In this document: positions 58,278-64,000 of the stretch, one piece after another | Numbering within the stretch: position 1 is the stretch's first letter | Layout: each line of letters starts with the position of its first letter | Assembly (NCBI RefSeq): GCF_019039055.1 | Contig: NZ_JAHOPB010000001.1 | Location: 1,674,001 to 1,738,000, forward strand | Origin: Reyranella humidisoli | GTDB lineage: Bacteria > Pseudomonadota > Alphaproteobacteria > Reyranellales > Reyranellaceae | Direction of reading: 5' to 3' | Length of the DNA stretch: 64,000 nt | Translations under genes and position numbers: made by a program | Notes under the pieces: generated by a model | What the model was told of the DNA's origin: nothing | The model's input: only the letters and a program-made list of their open reading frames with translations | The model's database searches: none

Positions 58278-59348
58278 ATGAAATTCACCGCACTTCTCGG
58301 AATGGCGGCGGCGTTCGCCGTCGCGGGCGGCAGCATCGCCGCGGCCCAGACGCCGGCACCGGCGCAGCTCGACACCAAGAAATTCAACGTGATCGGCACG
58401 TGGAACTTCCTCAACATCAACAAGAAGGTCGAACAGCCTTTCTGGAGCGAGCAGCTCGGCGCGGCCTCGGGCGGCAAGCTGACCGGCAACATCAAGTCGA
58501 TCACCGAGCTCAACCTCAAGGGCACCGAGGTGCTGCGGCTGCTGAAGACCGGCGTCTATGACGTGGCGCATGCGCTGCCGATCTATGTCGACGACGGCGC
58601 GGCCATCTTCGAGGGCTCGGACCTGTCGGGCGTGGCGCAGAGCGTCGCCCAGCAGCGCGAGATCCTGAGCGCCTGGATGCCCGAGATGCAGAAGGTGATG
58701 CGCGACAAGTTCGGCTCGATGATCGTGTCGACCTTCGCCTTCCCGCAGCAGGTGTTCTTCTGCCGCGACGAGATTTCCAGCCTGGCCGACATCAAGGGCA
58801 AGAAGGTGCGCGTGCAGGGCGTCTCCCAGTCCGACCTGGTGAAGGCGCTGGGCGGCGCCGCGGTCACCATCCCGTTCGGCGAGGTCGTGCCGGCGCTCGA
58901 GAAGGGTGTCGTCGACTGCGGCATCACCGGCACGCTGCCGGGCTACCAGGCGAAGTGGCCGGAAGTTGTGAAGACCGTCGTCGACGTGTCGCTGGGCTAT
59001 ACGGCGGGCTTCGTGTCGGTGAACCTGGCCAGCTGGAACAAGCTCTCGAAGCCGACCCAGGAATTCATGACGGGCCAGTTCAAGAAGCTCGAAGAGGCGG
59101 CCTGGGCCAGCGTCGAGTCCGACACCAAGGAAGGCATCGCCTGCGACACCGGCAACGGCCCGTGCTCGGTCGGCCCGCCGGCCAAGCTGAAGCTGGTGAT
59201 GCCGACGGACGCCGACCGCGCCCTGGTCAAGAAGGCGCTGAACGACGTCGTGCTGCCCGAATGGGCCAAGCGCTGCGGCGCGGAGTGCGCGGCCAAGTGG
59301 ACCGAGATGGTCGGCAAGCGCTACGGCCTCGTCGCGAAGGCGAACTGA
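58278..59348 (+). CDS. dctP: TRAP transporter substrate-binding protein (DctP family)
   Basis: A 356-residue periplasmic receptor with signal peptide (MKFTALLGMAAAFAVAGGSI, cleavage near AAAQ). The DctP fold is supported by DIKGKKVRVQGVSQSDLVKA followed by GAAVTIPFGEVVPALEKGVV, the classic TRAP receptor pattern including the conserved Arg that grips the substrate carboxylate. The Cys pairs in CDTGNGPC and RCGAEC may be disulfide-bonded. It is the first gene of a dctP-dctQ-dctM operon. The ligand is probably an organic acid, not determined. Confidence 0.93.
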   Translation: MKFTALLGMAAAFAVAGGSIAAAQTPAPAQLDTKKFNVIGTWNFLNINKKVEQPFWSEQLGAASGGKLTGNIKSITELNLKGTEVLRLLKTGVYDVAHALPIYVDDGAAIFEGSDLSGVAQSVAQQREILSAWMPEMQKVMRDKFGSMIVSTFAFPQQVFFCRDEISSLADIKGKKVRVQGVSQSDLVKALGGAAVTIPFGEVVPALEKGVVDCGITGTLPGYQAKWPEVVKTVVDVSLGYTAGFVSVNLASWNKLSKPTQEFMTGQFKKLEEAAWASVESDTKEGIACDTGNGPCSVGPPAKLKLVMPTDADRALVKKALNDVVLPEWAKRCGAECAAKWTEMVGKRYGLVAKAN

Positions 59349-59350
59349 AC

Positions 59351-59375
59351 AGCAGCGGGGCCCGGCCCCGCCGCT
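59351..59375 (+). promoter_or_regulatory. Intercistronic hairpin between dctP and dctQ
   Basis: AGCAGCGGGGCC (59351-59362) and GGCCCCGCCGCT (59364-59375) pair with one mismatch, leaving a very tight loop. Hairpins after receptor genes typically protect the 5' message and lower expression of the permease genes. No T-run follows, so it is not a strong terminator. Confidence 0.5.
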
Positions 59376-59396
59376 AAACTGGCTCGGGAAGCACAC

Positions 59397-60011
59397 ATGG
59401 AACGTCTATGGCGCGGCGCCTCGGTCGCCGCCCTCTGGGGGGCGTGGGCCGGCGGCGCCATGATCCTGCTGGCGGCCGTCGTCGTCACGGTCGAGGTGAT
59501 CAGCCGCAAGCTGCTCGCCTTCGCCTTCTCGGGCTCCGACGAGATCGCGGCCTATCTCTTCGCGGTGGGGACGTCGTGGTCGCTGGCACACGTGCTGGTG
59601 ACGCGCGGCCACGTTCGCATCGACGTGCTCTACGGCAACCTCGGCACGCGGGCCAAGGCGGTGTTCGACCTGCTCGCGATCGTGGGGCTCGCGATCCTCG
59701 TCCTGGCCATCGTGGATCGCGCCGGGGAGATCTTCCTCGACAACCTGACCGGCGGAAACCGCTCCAATACGCCGCTGCGCATCCCGCTCGCCTGGCCGCA
59801 GGCGCCGTGGTTCGCGGGCTTCGTCCTGTTCCTGATCGTCACCGTGCTGGCCTTCCTGCGCAGCCTGCTCGCGCTGCTGCGCGGCGACCATGCGATGGTC
59901 TCCGCGACGATCGGCGTGCCGTCGCAGGACGAGGAAGTGAAGGGCGAGCTGGGCTCGCTGGGAATCGGGACCGCGTCCGAGGCGTCGGCAAACAAGGCGG
60001 CGAAGAGGTAG
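59397..60011 (+). CDS. dctQ: TRAP transporter small permease (DctQ family)
   Basis: A 204-residue membrane protein with four hydrophobic helices (about 10-35, 45-65, 80-105, 135-155). The VTVEVISRKLLAFAFSGSDE segment is typical of DctQ, with the RGHVRIDVLY motif in the middle. The hydrophilic C-terminal tail of about 40 residues is longer than usual. It pairs with DctM in the inner membrane for sodium-driven uptake. It starts 48 bp after dctP and ends 2 bp before dctM. Confidence 0.92.
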   Translation: MERLWRGASVAALWGAWAGGAMILLAAVVVTVEVISRKLLAFAFSGSDEIAAYLFAVGTSWSLAHVLVTRGHVRIDVLYGNLGTRAKAVFDLLAIVGLAILVLAIVDRAGEIFLDNLTGGNRSNTPLRIPLAWPQAPWFAGFVLFLIVTVLAFLRSLLALLRGDHAMVSATIGVPSQDEEVKGELGSLGIGTASEASANKAAKR

Positions 60012-60013
60012 AC

Positions 60014-61306
60014 ATGCTCGGCACAGCCCTTCTTCTTCTCATCGCCCTGCTGGCCGTCAGCGTGCCAGTGGCGGCCGTCATGGGCGTCCTCGGACTGGCG
60101 CTCAACCAGTTCTTCTCGTCCATCCCGCTCTACCTCGCGATGGGCGACATCGTGTGGAACGCCAGTTCCGAATACATCCTGATCGCGATCCCGATGTTCG
60201 TGATGCTGGGCGAGATCCTGCTGCGGTCGGGCATCGCCCATCGCGTCTATGCCGCGATCGCGACCTGGCTGTCCTGGCTGCCGGGCGGGCTCATGCACGC
60301 CAACATCGGCACCTGCGCGATGTTCGCCGCCACCTCGGGCTCGAGCGTGGCCACGGCCGCGACGGTCGGCGTCGTGGCCCTGCCGCAGGTCAAGATCCGC
60401 GGCTACGACGAGCCGCTGTTCCTCGGCACGCTGGCCGCCGGCGGCACGCTGGGCATCCTCATCCCGCCGTCGATCAACTTCATCCTCTACGGTCTGCTGA
60501 CCCAGACGTCGGTGCCGCGGCTCTACCTGGCGGGCATGATCCCCGGCCTGCTGCTCACCGCCTTCTTCATGGCCATCGTGCTGATCTACTGCCTGGTCTC
60601 GCCCGCGAAGGGCGGCACGCCGGTGGAGAGCAGCTGGCGCGACCGGCTGCGCAGCCTCAAGGACCTCGTCGCGCCGCTGTTCATCTTCGGCGTCGTCGTC
60701 GGCTCGATCTATGCCGGCTGGGCGACGCCCACGGAAGCGGCCTCGATGGGCGTCTTCGCGGCGCTGGTGCTGGCGGCCTGGGAGCGCGCGCTCTCTTGGC
60801 CGATGATGAAGGCGGTGTTCGAGGGCACGATGCGCACGACGGCGATGATCATGCTGATCATCATCGCCGCGCAGTTCCTGAACTTCGTACTGGCCAACAT
60901 CGGCGTCACCGACGGCGTGGCCAAGGCGATCGAGGCGCTGGGCCTCGGCAAGTTCGGCACCATGCTGCTGCTGATCGTGTTCTACCTGATCCTCGGCTGC
61001 TTCATGGAAACGATCTCCATGATGATCCTCACGACGCCCTTCGTGTTCCCGATCGTGGTCGGACTGGGCTGGGATCCGATCTGGTGGGGCATCGTGCTGA
61101 CGATCCTGATCGAGGCGGCACTGGTGACGCCGCCGGTGGGCCTCAACCTCTACGTCGTGCAGAGCCTGCGAACGACGGGCGCCATCGCCGACGTGATCCG
61201 CGGCGCCCTGCCGTTCGTGGGAGCGATGCTCGCCCTGATCCTGCTGCTCATGGCCTTCCCCGACATCGCGCTCGGCCTGCCGCGCTGGGTGATGGGCGGC
61301 AGTTAG
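60014..61306 (+). CDS. dctM: TRAP transporter large permease (DctM family)
   Basis: A 430-residue carrier with about 12 helices. It contains IAIPMFVMLGEILLRSGIAH, ATSGSSVATAATVGVVALPQ and AGGTLGILIPPSINFILYG, the hallmark segments of the DctM ion-transporter superfamily. The C-terminal VTPPVGLNLYVVQSL is the second ion-site repeat. AGAGG precedes ATG 60014. Together with DctP and DctQ it completes the transporter, so this operon looks functional. It converges with the outer-membrane protein gene, 17 bp apart. Confidence 0.94.
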   Translation: MLGTALLLLIALLAVSVPVAAVMGVLGLALNQFFSSIPLYLAMGDIVWNASSEYILIAIPMFVMLGEILLRSGIAHRVYAAIATWLSWLPGGLMHANIGTCAMFAATSGSSVATAATVGVVALPQVKIRGYDEPLFLGTLAAGGTLGILIPPSINFILYGLLTQTSVPRLYLAGMIPGLLLTAFFMAIVLIYCLVSPAKGGTPVESSWRDRLRSLKDLVAPLFIFGVVVGSIYAGWATPTEAASMGVFAALVLAAWERALSWPMMKAVFEGTMRTTAMIMLIIIAAQFLNFVLANIGVTDGVAKAIEALGLGKFGTMLLLIVFYLILGCFMETISMMILTTPFVFPIVVGLGWDPIWWGIVLTILIEAALVTPPVGLNLYVVQSLRTTGAIADVIRGALPFVGAMLALILLLMAFPDIALGLPRWVMGGS

Positions 61307-61323
61307 GCCGGGAGGGGCCGCGC

Positions 61324-62106
61324 TCAGGGGGCGCGGCCGGGCGGGAACTGGATGTTGAAGCCCGCGAAGACCTGGAAGCTAGGCTGTCCGGGGCCGCTCT
61401 GAACCACCGAGTATTGCGGCTCGAGATAGAGGTTGAGCACGTTGCCGTCTTCGAGGCGCTTGACCCGGCCGAGGCCCAGTCCGACCGGCACGACCGCCCG
61501 CTGGCGGCCGAAGTCGATCGTCGTGATGCCGCTCGACCGCACATAGAAGCCGTCGCTGAGATTGTAGAACAGGAAGGGCTGGACGGTGAGCGAACGCGCG
61601 CTGCCGTCGAAGGCCTGCTGGTAGGCGACCAGCGCCGCCAGCAGCCCCCAGTCGTAGGGCGCGCTCACGACGCCCTGCACACCTGCCTGCCATTTGCGTT
61701 CGCCCAGCGCCGGGCTGGTGGCGGTCGGCAGGATCAGGAGCGGCCCGATCCCCATCTTGGCGTTGGCGAGCTGGAAGAGCGGCACGTCGAACAAGGTGAG
61801 ATCGCCCAGGCCGCTCTCGGTGCCGGCCGGTCCCCACACCGTCGTGCCGGTGGCGAGCGAGGCGCGCATGAGCTGGGGCCAGCCGAACGTGTCGTGCGGC
61901 AGGATCCCGCGCAGGAAGGGCTGGTCGGCGCCGCTGCCCGGCTGGCCGCTCATCACCGGCTGCAGGTAGTTCTGCACCTGGATCGCCGGGATGTCGGTCA
62001 GCGGATTGTTGGCGACGTTCTGCTGCGCCGCGGCCGGCGACAGCGCCGTCCCCAGCAGGATCGCCACGCTCCATGCGCCGGGCAGCGCCCGCGCCCGGAG
62101 GGTCAT
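61324..62106 (-). CDS. Outer-membrane beta-barrel protein of the family often mis-named 'neuromedin U'
   Basis: 260 residues with a signal peptide (to about AAAQ, residue 28). The mature part is a series of amphipathic strands; GIGPLLILPTATSPALGERK followed by WQAGVQGVV is the signature of this proteobacterial outer-membrane family, and the C-terminus ends near an aromatic strand (FAGFNIQFP). Function is unknown; a role in uptake of hydrophobic substrates has been suggested for related MetA-pathway barrels. It is the last gene of a three-gene operon, 10 bp after the alpha/beta hydrolase. Confidence 0.82.
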   Translation of the reverse strand: MTLRARALPGAWSVAILLGTALSPAAAQQNVANNPLTDIPAIQVQNYLQPVMSGQPGSGADQPFLRGILPHDTFGWPQLMRASLATGTTVWGPAGTESGLGDLTLFDVPLFQLANAKMGIGPLLILPTATSPALGERKWQAGVQGVVSAPYDWGLLAALVAYQQAFDGSARSLTVQPFLFYNLSDGFYVRSSGITTIDFGRQRAVVPVGLGLGRVKRLEDGNVLNLYLEPQYSVVQSGPGQPSFQVFAGFNIQFPPGRAP

Positions 62107-62116
62107 CGGGCGTGCG

Positions 62117-63019
62117 TCATCTGGCGAGGACGCGCAACAGGGTCTCGTTGAAGGCGTCTGCCGCCTCGTAGGCCACCCAGTGGCCGGCGCCGGGGATGAC
62201 GTTCATCTCGAAATCCGGCTGCAGCGCGCGGAACAGATCGATGCGCTCCTGGATGTGCGGATAGGTCGTCGAATCGAACTCGCCCCAGATGCCGGTGAGC
62301 GGCGTCTTCACCCGCGGCAGCACTTCGCTGAGCTTGAAGGCCTGGCCCATGATGCGGCTGCGGGTCTTGGCGCGTGTGGTGTTGAGGATCTGCATGTGGA
62401 TCGCGATGCCGTCGACGTTCTTCGGATCGTGCAGCATCAGGATCTCGAGATTGCGCCGCGCCTCGGCGGCCAGCATCTCGGGCGGCATCTCGGCCAGCAG
62501 CTTGTGCAGCTTCGGACCGGGCTTGCGCGTGGCCTTGAGGCCGCCGGCGCCGACCAGCGCGATGCGTTCGATGCGGTCCTCGAACAGGGTCGCGATGTGG
62601 CCGGAGACCATGCCGCCGAAGGAGAAGCCCGCGATCGAGAACGGCTTGTCCTTCGGGACCAGCTCCTGCATCGCGGCCTCGACGCAATGCGTCACAGACC
62701 AGATGTCGTTCACATCGTCCGGCGGATCGCTGTCGCCGAGGCCCGGCAGGTCGGCGGCGTAGACGTTGAAATGGGCGCTGAGCGGCAGGACGTTGCGGAT
62801 CCAGTGGATCCACGAACCCGAGCCGCCATGGAACAGCAGCAGGATCGGCTTTTCGGGCGCGGCCCCGAAGACGTGCCACATCATCCGGCCGGTGCCGCCG
62901 GCGCTCCTCGCGCCCATCGGCACGCGCACGATCTGCGACCGGTTGGCGACCTCTTCGATGTGTTCGGCGGCGGTGCGGCCGTCGGCCATGCGGGGGACGG
63001 CGGAGAAATCCAGACTCAT
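62117..63019 (-). CDS. Alpha/beta-fold hydrolase
   Basis: A 300-residue serine hydrolase. The oxyanion region is LLFHGGSGSWIHWIRNV, the nucleophile Ser is in IAGFSFGGMVSG, the acid is probably Asp in GEFDSTTYP and the catalytic His is in PGAGHWVAYE. The pattern is like meta-cleavage product hydrolases and epoxide-hydrolase relatives, acting on carbon esters or C-C bonds. Its ATG overlaps the stop of the upstream serine hydrolase gene (ATGA). No signal peptide. Confidence 0.9.
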   Translation of the reverse strand: MSLDFSAVPRMADGRTAAEHIEEVANRSQIVRVPMGARSAGGTGRMMWHVFGAAPEKPILLLFHGGSGSWIHWIRNVLPLSAHFNVYAADLPGLGDSDPPDDVNDIWSVTHCVEAAMQELVPKDKPFSIAGFSFGGMVSGHIATLFEDRIERIALVGAGGLKATRKPGPKLHKLLAEMPPEMLAAEARRNLEILMLHDPKNVDGIAIHMQILNTTRAKTRSRIMGQAFKLSEVLPRVKTPLTGIWGEFDSTTYPHIQERIDLFRALQPDFEMNVIPGAGHWVAYEAADAFNETLLRVLAR

Positions 63020-64000
63020 GCCTTGATCGCACCCAGCAGACGTTCGACGAATTCCGGCGCCTTCTTGCGGTCGATCCAGCGCAGCACCGTGACGAGGTCG
63101 TTGTCGGGATCGATCCAGACGATGTGGCTGCCCCAGCCCAGCGCGAAGTAGCTGCGCTCCGAGGCAGCGGCGAACTGGCGCTTGTCGGTGTTGAGCCACC
63201 ACATCAGCCCGTAGAAGGGCGCGACGGGGCAGGGCTTCACCAGCTCGTCGGTCCAGCCCTGGGGCAGGATCTGCTTGCCCTCCCAGACGCCGCCCTGCGC
63301 GACGAGCCTTCCCATCAGCGAGAGGTCGCGCGCCGAGATGACGATGCCGCCGCCCCAGTGGCCGCCGCCCGGCACCGACAGCATCGGCCTGCCGTCGATC
63401 GTGTCGAAGGAATTGCGATAGCCGTCCCACTTCCAGGTCTGCGAGCCGCCGATCGGATCCATGATGCGTCGCTTCAGCACCTGCGGCAGCGGCTCCTTGA
63501 ACACCTGCAGCAGCGAGCGCGACAGCCGGTTCACCCTCACGTCGTTGTATTCGTAAAAGCTGCCCGGCTTCTTCATCGCGCGCCGCGTGCCCTTGGGCGC
63601 ATCGGCGACGGCGACGCCCACCACGCGATTGTGATCGATGCGGTCTTCCTTGCCGAAGACGCTGCCCGACCATTCGCTGGTCTGCGTCAGCAGGTGGCGC
63701 CAGGTGATGTCGCGGTTCTGCTCGCTCGTGAACCCGTCGTCGAGCGCATAGGCCGCGACCTTGTCGTCGAGGCTCTTGATCAGCCCGTCGCCCAGCGCCA
63801 GGCCGGCGAGGAGGGCAAGATAGCTCTTGGCCACGCTGAAGGTCATGTCGGCGCGGTCGACATCGCCCCATTCGGCGAGCTTCTGGCCGCCGCGATAGAC
63901 GATACCCGAGGGACCGCCGCGCGGCGTCACCGGGCCCAGCACCTCGTTGTCGGGCGCCTTCTCCCCGGAATCGTAGGTCATCACGAACTGCCCGTCGGGC
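63016..64000 (-). CDS. Serine hydrolase, beta-lactamase/class C-like (5' end outside window)
   Basis: At least 328 residues, with the frame open to the window edge, so the true start lies beyond 64000. The penicillin-binding-protein fold is marked by SxxK in FSVAKSYLAL, YxN in YEYNDVRVN and the third motif region GGGHWGGG. Such enzymes are esterases, D-aminopeptidases or 6-aminohexanoate-dimer hydrolases rather than true beta-lactamases. It heads an operon with an alpha/beta hydrolase and an outer-membrane protein, pointing to degradation of an ester- or amide-linked compound; that is inferred. Confidence 0.88.
   Translation of the reverse strand, partial: PDGQFVMTYDSGEKAPDNEVLGPVTPRGGPSGIVYRGGQKLAEWGDVDRADMTFSVAKSYLALLAGLALGDGLIKSLDDKVAAYALDDGFTSEQNRDITWRHLLTQTSEWSGSVFGKEDRIDHNRVVGVAVADAPKGTRRAMKKPGSFYEYNDVRVNRLSRSLLQVFKEPLPQVLKRRIMDPIGGSQTWKWDGYRNSFDTIDGRPMLSVPGGGHWGGGIVISARDLSLMGRLVAQGGVWEGKQILPQGWTDELVKPCPVAPFYGLMWWLNTDKRQFAAASERSYFALGWGSHIVWIDPDNDLVTVLRWIDRKKAPEFVERLLGAIKA

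Overview
The window is a high-GC (roughly two-thirds G+C by eye) bacterial chromosome segment with alphaproteobacterial character. The evidence is orphan Bug/TctC solute receptors, tandem acyl-CoA dehydrogenases, a GGAAC-N16-CGTT (EcfG-type) promoter, a PrtD/HlyD secretion pair and several families of intergenic palindromic repeats. A Reyranella-like or other soil Rhodospirillales/Hyphomicrobiales organism is my guess; the sequence does not settle it. I see no rRNA, tRNA, CRISPR array, integrase or insertion sequence.

Layout. 0-6.6 kb: 3' end of a 2-hydroxyacid dehydrogenase, a CobW GTPase coupled to a YtcJ-like amidohydrolase, a TctC receptor, and an acyl-CoA dehydrogenase pair. 6.7-12.3 kb: a large Calx-beta/GH5/CBM2 cellulase, divergent from a LytS/LytTR two-component pair, with direct repeats between them. 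12.3-26.6 kb: housekeeping-type oxidoreductases, an orphan ABC substrate-binding protein, a SET protein, two paralogous TetR regulators, a cold-shock gene with a clear terminator, D-lactate dehydrogenase, small stress-type proteins and an MFS carrier. 26.7-36.7 kb: TctC plus flavin monooxygenase operon, a GntP permease, a secreted GH5, a glycosyltransferase and a type I secretion ABC/MFP pair. 36.8-52.8 kb: mostly single catabolic genes (GMC oxidoreductase, aminotransferase, SDR, gamma-glutamyltransferase, phytanoyl-CoA dioxygenase, D-aminoacylase, RraA, aldo/keto reductase), plus a GH25 lipoprotein, glutathione peroxidase and a membrane nucleotide cyclase. 52.8-56.2 kb: a low-GC island. 56.2-64 kb: a diiron-type metallo-beta-lactamase-fold protein, an Asp-box propeller, a complete DctPQM TRAP transporter, and an outer-membrane protein/alpha-beta hydrolase/serine hydrolase operon cut by the window end.

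The strongest candidate for an undescribed system is the low-GC island. It has a cytoplasmic trypsin-like protease with an intact His-Asp-Ser triad, convergent with and directly abutting a gene that fuses a GHKL (Hsp90/MORC-type) ATPase to a Shedu-like PD-(D/E)XK nuclease. This looks like a defence cassette.

Other notable items are a GH5 catalytic domain nested inside a Calx-beta repeat, a modular palindromic repeat family present seven times, a four-copy 14-bp tandem array between divergent genes, and a hairpin that covers the ribosome-binding site of an acyl-CoA dehydrogenase.
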